The notes under the pieces: model-generated
Told to the model about the DNA's origin: nothing
Seen by the model: only the letters and a program-made list of their open reading frames with translations
Database searches by the model: none
From: Prochlorococcus marinus str. MIT 9215
Lineage (GTDB): Bacteria > Cyanobacteriota > Cyanobacteriia > PCC-6307 > Cyanobiaceae
Assembly: GCF_000018065.1 (NCBI RefSeq)
Contig: NC_009840.1
Coordinates: 1,674,001-1,738,000, forward strand
Direction of reading: 5' to 3'
DNA length: 64,000 nucleotides
Made by a program: the position numbers and the translations under genes
Part shown: positions 18,781 to 28,163 of the stretch, piece after piece
Layout of the letters: each line of letters starts with the position of its first letter
How positions within the stretch are numbered: position 1 is the stretch's first letter

Positions 18781-20109
18781 GTGAGGCAGAAAGAATTGTT
18801 TAAAGAAGAAATTATACATCAATTAGAATTACACCCAAGCAGATTAGATAAAGAAAAAATTATTTCAGAAGCAATGGAGGAAGGTCTAGATGATTTTTTT
18901 GAAGGGATCCGAATGGCACTTGATCCACTGGTAACTTTTGGTGTAAAAATTGTTCCTGAGAAAGGGAACGAAAAAAGTCAAAATTTTTTATGGAAAGATT
19001 TTAAAGAATTAGCCAATAAGCTTATTCAAAGAAAACTTACTGGCCACGCTGCTAGAGATGCAATTCTTGCAGCTATGGAATCTGCAACAAAAGAAGAGTG
19101 GAATGGATTTTATAGACGAGTTTTAATTAAAGATCTTAGGTGTGGTGTATCTGAAAAAACAATCAACAAGATAGCAAAGAAATTTCCTAAATATTCGATT
19201 CCTATTTTTTCTTGTCCCTTAGCTCATGACAGCGCAAATCATGAAAAAAAAATGATAGGAAAAAAGCAAATTGAAATCAAATTAGATGGTGTGCGCGTCT
19301 TAACTATTATTAGACAAAATAAAGTAGAAATGTTTTCTCGTAATGGGAAACAATTCCATAATTTTGGTCATATTATCTCAGAAATAGAGAACGTTTTAAA
19401 AAAATATCCTTCACCTTATGACTTAGTCCTTGATGGTGAAGTAATGAGCGCTAACTTTCAAGATTTAATGAAACAGGTACATAGAAAAGATGGCAAACAA
19501 ACCAAAGACGCGGTCCTCCACCTATTTGATTTATGTCCCCTTGAAAACTTCAAAAAAGGGAGATGGAATACTAGTCAAACAAAAAGAAGTTTATTAGTAA
19601 AAGAATGGGTTGCAAAACATTCTATGCTTCTAAAACATATACAAACACTTGAATGGGAAAACGTAGATCTTAACACCATTGAGGGACAGAAAAGATTTAT
19701 AGAGCTAAATAAATCTGCTGTGGAAGGAGGATATGAAGGAGTAATGATTAAAGATCCTGATGCTATATATGAATGTAAAAGAACGCACAGTTGGTTGAAA
19801 GCAAAACCTTTCATTGAAGTAACTTTAAAAGTTTTATCGGTAGAGGAAGGCACAGGTCGTAATAAAGGTAGACTGGGAGCAATAGTTGTAGAAGGAGAAG
19901 ATGATGGGTATGAATACAGTCTTAGTTGCGGAAGCGGATTTAGTGATATCCAACGTGAGGAATATTGGTCAAAACGGAAGCAACTTATTGGTCAACTTGT
20001 AGAAATCAGAGCTGATGCTAAAACTAAATCCAAGGATGCGGTGGCTTTTAGTCTTAGGTTCCCTAGATTTAAATGCTTTAGAGGATTTAAAGCTGGAGAA
20101 AAAGTGTAA
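18781..20109 (+). CDS. ATP-dependent DNA ligase, phage T4 gp30-like
   Basis: 442 residues, GTG start. It would seal DNA nicks using ATP. The nucleotidyltransferase motifs are intact: I at K167 (EIKLDG), III LVLDGE at 215-220, IV EGVMIKD at 319-325, V WLKAKP at 338-343 with two lysines. A C-terminal OB domain follows from about 345. The N-terminal part shares patterns I recall from T4 gp30: RKLTGHAA at 84-91 and YRRVLIKDLRCG at 111-122. Bacteria replicate with NAD ligase LigA, so this is an extra ligase, possibly of phage origin. Base composition looks like that of its neighbours. Confidence 0.92.
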   Translation: MRQKELFKEEIIHQLELHPSRLDKEKIISEAMEEGLDDFFEGIRMALDPLVTFGVKIVPEKGNEKSQNFLWKDFKELANKLIQRKLTGHAARDAILAAMESATKEEWNGFYRRVLIKDLRCGVSEKTINKIAKKFPKYSIPIFSCPLAHDSANHEKKMIGKKQIEIKLDGVRVLTIIRQNKVEMFSRNGKQFHNFGHIISEIENVLKKYPSPYDLVLDGEVMSANFQDLMKQVHRKDGKQTKDAVLHLFDLCPLENFKKGRWNTSQTKRSLLVKEWVAKHSMLLKHIQTLEWENVDLNTIEGQKRFIELNKSAVEGGYEGVMIKDPDAIYECKRTHSWLKAKPFIEVTLKVLSVEEGTGRNKGRLGAIVVEGEDDGYEYSLSCGSGFSDIQREEYWSKRKQLIGQLVEIRADAKTKSKDAVAFSLRFPRFKCFRGFKAGEKV

Positions 20110-20222
20110 TTTTTAAAAAATAATATTCAACAAAGTAGTCAATGAAAAATGTGGTTTTTAAGTAAAAAAAAACTTTCAGCTATAGAATGTAAGAATAATT
20201 ACTAGGACTTTTTGAGAGACTT

Positions 20223-20375
20223 ATGACGAAGAAAACAGTTTTCAGCTTCATAAAAACACCTTGTGGACAGGCAAAATATATCGAATTAGAAGCCAACAAA
20301 ACTTTACTAGGTAAAATTAGACTGTTATGGTTTATCCTTATTGCATCTATTAGAGATTGGAATATTAAAGAGTAA
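20223..20375 (+). CDS. 50-residue protein of unknown function
   Basis: An ATG-to-TAA frame of 51 codons that I read directly: it begins MTKKTVFSFIKTPCGQAK and ends ASIRDWNIKE. The middle has a hydrophobic stretch (LLGKIRLLWFILIASI). The codon choice resembles that of neighbouring genes, and it fills the gap between the ligase and the convergent DedA-like gene, only four bases from the latter. No family is recognised; conservation in other strains would confirm it. Confidence 0.5.
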   Translation: MTKKTVFSFIKTPCGQAKYIELEANKTLLGKIRLLWFILIASIRDWNIKE

Positions 20376-20379
20376 ATTC

Positions 20380-20982
20380 TTAGGATTTTTCAAAATATTC
20401 TCTGGAGTATTTAGCGGAGAAATATACAACTAAAAAAGTTGAAATAATCCCAACGATAGTTATATATAAATTATTTGGTGATTGCACATTTTTTAACTCC
20501 TGAATACTTTTTGCCAAACTACCTATTGAGCAATACAGAAAAGTTCCTGGAATTATTCCAAGAAGACCAAGAGCGAAATCTCTAAATTTAACATTATTCA
20601 AACCATAAAAATAATTAAGAATGCTGAAGGGAAATATCGGCGATAATCTCGCTAAAAAAATTAATTTAAGTCCGCCTTTTTCTACTACTTTTTCCATGAC
20701 AATTAATTTTGGATAACGGCTAAAAAGATTTTTTAGCTTTTTTGCAAAAAAACTTTTTGATACAAAAAAAGCAACTGATGCTCCTATAGAAGCGGAAATA
20801 AAAACGATAATAGATCCTAAATATGAGCCATATAAAAAACCTGATAATAAAGATAACCAAGAAGCTGGAAGTATTAATAAAACAATAAAAATATAAATAC
20901 AAGCAAACGAAAAGATCCCGATTCCAGTATTAAAAAAAAAAGACAAATTATAAATATTTTCAAGAAATATATTCATTCTCAA
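20380..20982 (-). CDS. DedA/TVP38-TMEM64 (VTT-domain) membrane protein
   Basis: 200 residues with several transmembrane helices (about 12-38, 45-75, 125-150, 165-190). The VTT/SNARE-associated signature is visible: GSYLGSIIVFISASIGASVAFFVS, followed by the arginine-containing FLARLSPIFPFSILNYFYGL. Relatives are inner-membrane proteins; some are lipid flippases or scramblases, but this one's cargo is unknown. Its ATG overlaps the stop of valS by four bases, implying translational coupling to it. Confidence 0.87.
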   Translation of the reverse strand: MRMNIFLENIYNLSFFFNTGIGIFSFACIYIFIVLLILPASWLSLLSGFLYGSYLGSIIVFISASIGASVAFFVSKSFFAKKLKNLFSRYPKLIVMEKVVEKGGLKLIFLARLSPIFPFSILNYFYGLNNVKFRDFALGLLGIIPGTFLYCSIGSLAKSIQELKNVQSPNNLYITIVGIISTFLVVYFSAKYSREYFEKS

Positions 20983-23741
20983 TTCAAAAGTTCGAGTTTT
21001 TTTGTGATTCTTTCCTTTTGTGCCGAACCCTCATTTAATTTAAATCTGCATTCATTAACAATATCTTTTGGAGCCTTATCAACAAAATTTTTATTACCTA
21101 ATCTCTTATTTAAATTTTCTAATTCAATAGTCACCTTTTTTAAATCCTTGGTTAACCTTTCCTTTAATGCATCTATATTTACAAAATCCTGAAAAGGTAA
21201 GTAAACCTCTAAATCGCCAATTATCCCAGAAAAAGATTTAGCAAACTCTTTTTTATCAACAGCATTAGTTTTAAAAATAAATACTTCAGAAGATTTAGTT
21301 AAGGTTTGAATATCATCAACTAAAGTTTTTAAAAACTCAATCAATTCATCATTGTCTGAAATTAAATATACAGGAACTTTTTCTGATGGCTTAAGACCTA
21401 ATTCAGCTCTTAAATTTCTAATCAGCCTAATAATTTCAAAGAGTTGCTGAAAGGAATTATCAAGCTTATTATCAACAAATTTATTTTCGTGAATTGGCCA
21501 TTTTTGAAGTGATAATAATTCATTATCTGGTTTTAGTTGCAGCACATGCCAAAGTTCTTCAGTAATGTGCGGCATAAAAGGATGAATCATTACCAAAATA
21601 TCATTGAGCACTTTTATTAAAACTTTTTCAGATATTTGTCTATTTTTAGTCTCTTTATTATTAAACCTTTGTTTAGCAAATTCTACATACCAGTCACAAA
21701 AATCATTCCACGTAAATTCATATAGTAGTTTCGCAGATTCTCCCAATTTATATTCTTTCAACATAGCAGCGACTTTTATATTTATCTGATTCAATTTCGA
21801 TAAAATCCACTTATCACATAACTCTAAAGAAGTTTTATCGCTCTCATTAAGGGAATAATTATTATTAGAAGTTTTATTAATTAACACAAATTTAGTTGCA
21901 TTCCATAATTTATTCGCAAAATTTCTTGAAGCTTCTACAGTTGAAGATGTATCTTTTTTCCTATCAAAATCAAGCCGGATATCTTGTCCAGCGCCTGCAA
22001 CTTCTCGAATTAAGGCAAATCGTAGAGCATCAGAACCATATTTATCGATTAATAGTATTGGATCAATACCATTACCTGAACTTTTACTCATTTTTTTATT
22101 GTTTTCATCTCGGACTAGACCATGAATATAAACATCCTTAAAAGGAATATTATTCGTAAAAGTATTCCCCATCATTGTCATTCTCGCCACCCAGAAGAAA
22201 ATAATATCGAAACCAGTAACAAGAACACTATTTGGATACCATTTTTTAAAATCCGGATCATTTATATTTGGCCAACCAAGGGTTGAGAAAGGCCATAACC
22301 CACTTGAAAACCATGTATCCAAAACATCTTTATCGCGAACTAATTTAATATTTAATCCAAATTTTTTATTAGCTTCGATTAAAGCATCCTCTTCATTTCT
22401 TGCTACAACATATGGAGTATTTTGTTCTATTGAATCTTGAGATTCATCTAAAACATACCATGCTGGTATTTGGTGCCCCCACCATAATTGCCTACTGATA
22501 CACCAATCATTAATATTCTCTAACCAATCCTTATAAACTTTCTCCCAGCGTGGAGGAATAAAAGATGGTTTTTTAGAATCAATTTCATTAAGACATCCTT
22601 GTGATATATCATCCATTTTCAAAAACCATTGTGTTGACAATAAAGGTTCAATTGGCACCTTACCTCTATCAGAAAAAGGAACAGTATGTTTATAATCCTC
22701 TATCTTTGTCAAAAGGCCTAAGTTATCCAATTCTTTGATAATTTTCTTTCTAGCCTCATATCTATCTAAATTTTGAAAAATACCTGCATTAATATTTAAA
22801 GTTCCATCTTTGTTCATTACATTAATCTGTTTTAAATTATGCCTTTTTCCAATTGCAAAATCATTTGGATCATGGGCTGGAGTAACCTTCACACAACCGG
22901 TACCAAAATCTTTATCAACGTGTGAATCAGCGATAATAGGTATTTCTCTATCGACGAAAGGAACTTTTACTTTGACACCAATAAATTCTTTATATCTATC
23001 ATCATCTGGATTAACTGCCACAGCAGTATCACCCAAAAGAGTTTCTGGTCTTGTTGTTGCAACTTCTAAGTACTTATCTAACTGTTCACCACTTTCAGAA
23101 ATTAAAGGGTATTTAAAATGCCATAAATGACCATTTACTTCTTGCATTTCAACTTCAAGATCACTTACTGCAGATTGAGATTCAGGGCACCAATTAACCA
23201 AATATTCGCCTCTATAAATTAAATTCTTTTTATAGAGAATATTAAAAGCTTCAATAACTGCTTCATTTAATTTTTGATCAAGAGTAAATCTTTCTCTAGT
23301 CCAGTCAACTGAATATCCTATCCTTTTTAATTGAGAAACTATTCTTCCACCACTTTGTTCTTTCCAATTCCATGCTCTTTTAAGAAATTCATTTCTTCCA
23401 ATATCTTCGCTTGTTTTACCTTCACTTTTTAATTGTTTTTCGAGAATAGTTTGAACAGCTATTGAAGCATGATCAGTTCCTGGTAAACACAAAACATTCT
23501 TACCTAAAAGTCTTTGAAAACGTACTACAACATCTATCAAAGCCGTATTAAATGCATGCCCCATATGCAAAGATCCAGTTACATTTGGTGGCGGAATAAC
23601 AACACAAAAAGGCTCCCCATCGTTCTCTGGGTTAGGACTAAACGCCTTTAGAATTTCCCAGTTTTCTTGCCACTTTTTTTCTACTTCAAAAGGTGAATAA
23701 TTCTTTAAAGATAATTGATCATCCATCTCTGTCATGTGCAA
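20979..23741 (-). CDS. valS: Valyl-tRNA synthetase
   Basis: 920 residues. A class I synthetase that charges tRNA-Val. The HIGH-type motif is PPNVTGSLHMGHAFN near residue 52, and the KMSKS motif is intact (ENNKKMSKSSGNG). The editing domain lies between, and a C-terminal coiled arm (LKERLTKDLKKVTIELENLNKRLG) is typical of ValRS. The start is one of several close in-frame ATGs (MHMTEMDD). A tRNA-Val gene lies nearby on the same strand at 24190-24261. Confidence 0.97.
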   Translation of the reverse strand: MHMTEMDDQLSLKNYSPFEVEKKWQENWEILKAFSPNPENDGEPFCVVIPPPNVTGSLHMGHAFNTALIDVVVRFQRLLGKNVLCLPGTDHASIAVQTILEKQLKSEGKTSEDIGRNEFLKRAWNWKEQSGGRIVSQLKRIGYSVDWTRERFTLDQKLNEAVIEAFNILYKKNLIYRGEYLVNWCPESQSAVSDLEVEMQEVNGHLWHFKYPLISESGEQLDKYLEVATTRPETLLGDTAVAVNPDDDRYKEFIGVKVKVPFVDREIPIIADSHVDKDFGTGCVKVTPAHDPNDFAIGKRHNLKQINVMNKDGTLNINAGIFQNLDRYEARKKIIKELDNLGLLTKIEDYKHTVPFSDRGKVPIEPLLSTQWFLKMDDISQGCLNEIDSKKPSFIPPRWEKVYKDWLENINDWCISRQLWWGHQIPAWYVLDESQDSIEQNTPYVVARNEEDALIEANKKFGLNIKLVRDKDVLDTWFSSGLWPFSTLGWPNINDPDFKKWYPNSVLVTGFDIIFFWVARMTMMGNTFTNNIPFKDVYIHGLVRDENNKKMSKSSGNGIDPILLIDKYGSDALRFALIREVAGAGQDIRLDFDRKKDTSSTVEASRNFANKLWNATKFVLINKTSNNNYSLNESDKTSLELCDKWILSKLNQINIKVAAMLKEYKLGESAKLLYEFTWNDFCDWYVEFAKQRFNNKETKNRQISEKVLIKVLNDILVMIHPFMPHITEELWHVLQLKPDNELLSLQKWPIHENKFVDNKLDNSFQQLFEIIRLIRNLRAELGLKPSEKVPVYLISDNDELIEFLKTLVDDIQTLTKSSEVFIFKTNAVDKKEFAKSFSGIIGDLEVYLPFQDFVNIDALKERLTKDLKKVTIELENLNKRLGNKNFVDKAPKDIVNECRFKLNEGSAQKERITKKLELLN

Positions 23742-23832
23742 ATTTTATTTCAATAAACTTTTGGTTTATTTTATCTTGAGAGCAGCCAATTCATGAAAAT
23801 AATATTAGTTTGCAAAAAAAGAAAGATCAATT

Positions 23833-24174
23833 CTACAAAAGTTTGAAGCCAGAACCACTGGAAAAACGTTTTGCATTTTTTGGTGTTGAAATAAGAAATC
23901 CACCACCGCTCAAATCACCGTAATAATCTAATTTTATATCTTTCAGTAAATTAAACTTTTTTACATCCGCGTATAAAGTTACTCCTTCAGTTCTTGAAAT
24001 AGGGGATGCATTAAGTGTACTTGGCTTTAATTTTATATGCATCCATCCTTCGGAACAATTTTTATCCTCTAGCAAATCAATCGACATGTCTCCTTGAGAA
24101 ACTCCAAAAGAAGCTTGGCTAGATAGTTCTGAAGCAGCACTTTGACTGATTAAAAGATTGACTATCTCAATCAT
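23833..24174 (-). CDS. HesB/IscA-like protein lacking the C-terminal cysteines
   Basis: 113 residues from the ATG at 24174. A longer frame starting at 24219 is unlikely because it runs into the tRNA gene. The C-terminal half follows the A-type iron-sulfur carrier pattern: EGVTLYADVKKFNLLKDIKLDYY then GGGFLISTPKNAKRF at 90-104. Where that family has CGCG, this protein has SGSG (106-109). Only C40 (in NCSEGW) remains, near the first cysteine position. It may no longer carry an iron-sulfur cluster. The family call is my reading of the pattern and needs a profile search. Confidence 0.65.
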   Translation of the reverse strand: MIEIVNLLISQSAASELSSQASFGVSQGDMSIDLLEDKNCSEGWMHIKLKPSTLNASPISRTEGVTLYADVKKFNLLKDIKLDYYGDLSGGGFLISTPKNAKRFSSGSGFKLL

Positions 24175-24189
24175 TAGAATAATAATAAA

Positions 24190-24261
<72 letters not shown>

Positions 24262-24359
24262 TTATGGTAAATCATTCTAATAGATGAAGTTGAAAAATTT
24301 ATACTAAGTATTTAAATATTTCATGATTGAGGCAAAATTTAATTAATAAAATATATCCT

Positions 24360-25214
24360 ATGTCCTCAAACAATAGATATAAATTGGAAAATAATTCCGA
24401 TTTAGAGACTTTAAATAGTTTTAAAATCTTAATATCTAATATCAAAGCATTAAAAGATAAAACTTGGGGCTGCCCATGGCAGAAAATACAGTCTCATGTA
24501 TCGTTGATCCCATTTTTGTATGAAGAAAGTAATGAATTTATAGATGCGATATATGAAAAAAATGCAGATAACATATGTGAGGAGTTAGGAGATCTTTTAT
24601 TACAAGTAATGCTTCATGCTGAAATCGGTTATGAAGAAAAAGAATTTGCACTAAATGATGTTATAAAAAATCTAAACAAGAAAATTATTAATAGACATCC
24701 ATATATTTTTAACAAAAAAGAAAAAGTATCATTAAAAAAATCACAACAGATTTGGGTAAATATAAAAAATTTAGAAAAAGATGCACCTCATTTGAAATCT
24801 TCAATTAGTAGAAATTTAAATTTGAAAATTAAAAATCTGCCGCCAACGGTTGGAACAGATAAAATCACAAATGTAGTTAAAGAACATGGTTTCAAATGGG
24901 AAAGTACTGATGAGATTTTTAAAAAGTTAGAAGAAGAGATTAATGAATTAAAGGAAGCAATTAAAAGTAAAAATGATTTAGAGATAAAAAATGAATTTGG
25001 GGATGTTTACTTTACTCTTCTTAATCTCTCAAACTTTTTAAAGATCAATCCTGAATCAGCTCTTCAAAAAACTAATATAAAATTTTTAGAAAGATTTTCA
25101 ATCGTCGAAGAAGATGCAGGAGATAATATTAAAAAACAAACTCCGAAAGACTTTCAACAGCTTTGGCAAATAGCCAAGCAAAAACTGGCGGGAAAAATTC
25201 CTAAAAGCAAATGA
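24360..25214 (+). CDS. mazG: Nucleoside triphosphate pyrophosphohydrolase MazG
   Basis: 284 residues from the ATG at 24360; an in-frame TTG 33 bases earlier is less likely. MazG hydrolyses NTPs and dNTPs, clearing damaged or excess nucleotides. The first domain has the metal-binding EESNE at 55-59 and EELGD at 74-78. A second MazG domain shows EEEINELKEAI and EFGDVYFTLLNL. The two-domain length is usual for bacterial housekeeping MazG, unlike the short cyanophage version. It overlaps speE by four bases. Confidence 0.94.
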   Translation: MSSNNRYKLENNSDLETLNSFKILISNIKALKDKTWGCPWQKIQSHVSLIPFLYEESNEFIDAIYEKNADNICEELGDLLLQVMLHAEIGYEEKEFALNDVIKNLNKKIINRHPYIFNKKEKVSLKKSQQIWVNIKNLEKDAPHLKSSISRNLNLKIKNLPPTVGTDKITNVVKEHGFKWESTDEIFKKLEEEINELKEAIKSKNDLEIKNEFGDVYFTLLNLSNFLKINPESALQKTNIKFLERFSIVEEDAGDNIKKQTPKDFQQLWQIAKQKLAGKIPKSK

Positions 25215-26062
25215 CAAATATTACAACATGGATAGATGAATATCATAAAGGTTCAAGATTCGGCCTAAATGGGAAAATTTTAATTAAAAAAACCTCAAAA
25301 TATCAAGAAATTATTCTTATTGAAAATGAATATTATGGTAAAGCTTTAATGTTAGATGGTTGCTGGATGACATCATTAAAAGACGAGAAATATTATCATG
25401 AGTGTCTTGTGCATCCTGCATTAAGTAGCATTGAAGAAAAATCTAATATACTAATTATTGGTGGTGGTGACGGTGGCACTGTAAGAGAATGCGTTAAATA
25501 TTCTCAAATATCAAAAATTGATCTAGTAGAAATTGATGAGGAGGTAATCAAAATATCTAAAAAATTTCTTAAAGAAATTGGAGGCGAAGCATGGAATGAC
25601 AAAAGATTAGAAATACATGTTGATGATGGTGTTAAATGGGTAAAAAAAACAAGAGATAATTTTTACGACGTTATATTTATAGATAGTTCAGATCCCTCAG
25701 AATTTTCAAATTTATTATTTTCAGATTCTTTTTATAAAGAATGTAAAAGAATACTTACACCAAGTGGGATATTAGCAACGCAAAGCGAATCTCCTGAATC
25801 CTTCAAAAATATTCACATAAATATTTTGAAAACCCTAAAAAATATATTTAAAAGTTCTGAAACTATGTATTCCTTTGTACCTATATATCCAAGCGGGATT
25901 TGGAGTTGGACATTTGCTTCTTCAAAAAATCTAAATTTATCAAAGCAAAATTATGATGAAGTCAAAAAAATAGAAAAAGGATGTGAAATTTGGAATTTAA
26001 ATTTTCAAAATGCAGCATTTAAAATGATGCCAAATAAAATTGTAAAAGAACTAGATTCATAA
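25211..26062 (+). CDS. speE: Spermidine synthase (polyamine aminopropyltransferase)
   Basis: 283 residues. It transfers aminopropyl from decarboxylated S-adenosylmethionine to putrescine. Landmarks: YYHE at 61-64, the nucleotide-binding loop IIGGGDGGTVREC from 82, and FIDSSDPSEFSNLLFS. The start ATG overlaps the mazG stop (ATGA). The next gene, speB, follows after one base and would supply putrescine from agmatine, so the two form a natural polyamine pair. Confidence 0.93.
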   Translation: MTNITTWIDEYHKGSRFGLNGKILIKKTSKYQEIILIENEYYGKALMLDGCWMTSLKDEKYYHECLVHPALSSIEEKSNILIIGGGDGGTVRECVKYSQISKIDLVEIDEEVIKISKKFLKEIGGEAWNDKRLEIHVDDGVKWVKKTRDNFYDVIFIDSSDPSEFSNLLFSDSFYKECKRILTPSGILATQSESPESFKNIHINILKTLKNIFKSSETMYSFVPIYPSGIWSWTFASSKNLNLSKQNYDEVKKIEKGCEIWNLNFQNAAFKMMPNKIVKELDS

Positions 26063-26063
26063 G

Positions 26064-26945
26064 ATGACAAAAAATTTATTTGATAACGAAAATGCAATTT
26101 ATATTGGAGCAAAAAGAAATCCTGAGAATTGCTCAATTGGTATATTTGGAGTTAATTATGACGGGACATGTTCGTTTAAACCAGGAGCAAGATTTGGTCC
26201 AGAAGCAATAAGACAAGTCAGTTCTTGTTTAGAAACATATTGTCCAAAAATAAAAAAAGACTTAGAGGATATTTTGTATGTTGATTTTGGATCAATACTA
26301 ATTGATAAAAATGACTCAAAGTCCGTTATTGAATCGGTTAAATCAGCAACAAATTATTTAATTAGTAAACGCCTTAGTCCTATTATGCTTGGAGGGGAAC
26401 ACTCTATTACAAGAGGTGCTATTGAAGCATTAGTAAAAAAATACCCAGATTTGATATTGATTCAACTTGATGCTCATGCAGATTTAAGAGAATCATATAT
26501 AGGGAACGAACATAGTCATGCTTGTACTATGAAAAGATGCTTAGAAGTGCTACCTGAAAAAAAAATTTTGCAAGTAGGAATTAGAAGTGGGACTAAAGAA
26601 GAATTTGAAATTATGCATAGCAACCACCAATTAGTTAACTTTTGTCCAGGCGGAAATGCACATGAGTTAAAACAAGCTCTTCTACCATACGCTAAGTCTC
26701 CAATCTATTTAACAATAGATTTAGATTGGTTTGATCCTAGTTTACTAGCAGGGACGGGTACTCCAGAACCGGGAGGATTTTTTTGGAATGATTTTGAAGA
26801 AATACTAAAAACTTTAAAAGACCTTAGAATTGTGGCTTCAGATATTGTGGAATTATCTCCAGAAATTGATAAAAGCGGAGTAAGTAGCATAGTTGCAGCC
26901 AAAGTACTTAGAAGCTTAATTTTGTCATTAGAAAATATGCAATAA
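26064..26945 (+). CDS. speB: Agmatinase / ureohydrolase
   Basis: 293 residues. Ureohydrolase family; agmatinase splits agmatine into putrescine and urea. The manganese-binding motifs are intact: GGEHS at 110-114, DAHAD at 136-140 and the SxDxD-type LTIDLDWFDPS. Arginase, guanidinobutyrase and related enzymes share these motifs, but the direct link to speE favours agmatinase. Urea released could be reused for nitrogen if urease is present elsewhere. Confidence 0.9.
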   Translation: MTKNLFDNENAIYIGAKRNPENCSIGIFGVNYDGTCSFKPGARFGPEAIRQVSSCLETYCPKIKKDLEDILYVDFGSILIDKNDSKSVIESVKSATNYLISKRLSPIMLGGEHSITRGAIEALVKKYPDLILIQLDAHADLRESYIGNEHSHACTMKRCLEVLPEKKILQVGIRSGTKEEFEIMHSNHQLVNFCPGGNAHELKQALLPYAKSPIYLTIDLDWFDPSLLAGTGTPEPGGFFWNDFEEILKTLKDLRIVASDIVELSPEIDKSGVSSIVAAKVLRSLILSLENMQ

Positions 26946-26995
26946 AAAATTTCTAAACTACAGTGTAAAAATACTAAATACAAACAAAATATTTC

Positions 26996-28108
26996 ATGGA
27001 TTTGCTAAAAAGTCCTCTTTATTCAAAATATGTTGAATCCAATGCAAAATTAGTGAATTTTGCAGGTTGGGAAATGCCCATATCATTTTCAGGATTAATA
27101 AAAGAGCATGAATCAGTTAGATCTTCAGCAGGATTATTTGATATTTCCCACATGGGTGTAATTTCTATCAAGGGAATCAATCCAAAGGATTATATTCAAA
27201 AACTTTTTCCTACTAATTTATACTCCTTTTCTGAAGGACAGGGACTTTATACAGTAATGCTCAATGATAAAGGAGGAATAATAGATGACTTAATAATTTA
27301 TGACCTTGGTATACAAGAAAATGACTTATCAGAATTATTGTTAATAGTTAATGCAAGTAGATATGAGGAAGATTTTCAGTGGATAAAAAACAATTTAAAT
27401 ATGTCTGAAATTTCGATAACAAACTTTAAAAAAGACAAAGTACTTTTAGCACTACAGGGGAAAAACTCATTCGATTTATTTGAAGAATGGATTGAATCTT
27501 CGATCTCATATATCCCTACCTTTGGATGCGAATATAAAATTTTTGAACATATTTCGCCTAAAGAAAAAATTTTCTTTTCAAAGACAGGCTATACGGGGGA
27601 AAATGGTCTAGAAATACTTTTATCTAAAAAAGCAGCAATTAATTTATGGGATTTCTCAATTTCCAAAAATGTAACACCTTGTGGTTTAGGAGCTAGAGAT
27701 ACTCTTAGACTTGAAGCAGGTATGCATCTTTACGGTCAAGATATAAATGAAGAAACTTCTCCATATGAAGCAGGGTTAGGCTGGCTAGTACATCTAGAAA
27801 ATAATCACGAATTCTTTGGAAGAAGATTTCTAGAAGAACAGTCAAGATTGGGTATTCAAAAAAAGTTAGTTGGTCTCTCTATAGAAGGTAAAGCAATAGG
27901 ACGAAAAGGTTGCGCAGTTCTTAAAGGTGAAGAAAATATTGGAACCATCACAAGCGGCAGTTGGTCTCCAACTAAACAACAAGCTATAGCTTTTGCATAC
28001 ATCAATACTACGCATGCCTTAATAAATAATGAAGTTCAAATATCAATAAGAGGCAAAAAATTCAAAGGGGTAATAACAAAGAGAGCGTTTTATAAAAAAA
28101 ATTATTAA
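26996..28108 (+). CDS. gcvT: Glycine cleavage system T protein (aminomethyltransferase)
   Basis: 370 residues. T releases ammonia from the H-protein intermediate and forms methylene-tetrahydrofolate. Landmarks: [13 protein letters not shown] near the N-terminus, FDISHMG, the [11 protein letters not shown] stretch, and [22 protein letters not shown]. It is separated by about 16 kb from gcvP and gcvH, so the system is not a single operon. It sits after speB with a 50-base gap and before aspS. Confidence 0.96.
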   Translation: MDLLKSPLYSKYVESNAKLVNFAGWEMPISFSGLIKEHESVRSSAGLFDISHMGVISIKGINPKDYIQKLFPTNLYSFSEGQGLYTVMLNDKGGIIDDLIIYDLGIQENDLSELLLIVNASRYEEDFQWIKNNLNMSEISITNFKKDKVLLALQGKNSFDLFEEWIESSISYIPTFGCEYKIFEHISPKEKIFFSKTGYTGENGLEILLSKKAAINLWDFSISKNVTPCGLGARDTLRLEAGMHLYGQDINEETSPYEAGLGWLVHLENNHEFFGRRFLEEQSRLGIQKKLVGLSIEGKAIGRKGCAVLKGEENIGTITSGSWSPTKQQAIAFAYINTTHALINNEVQISIRGKKFKGVITKRAFYKKNY

Positions 28109-28163
28109 CTAAATTTACCCTCAAAGAATTATTATAAGTTATTGATAAATAAATCATACTTAG

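Noticed and set aside
22810-23130. 106-codon plus-strand frame
   Set aside because: It is antisense to valS and shows no recognisable protein features.
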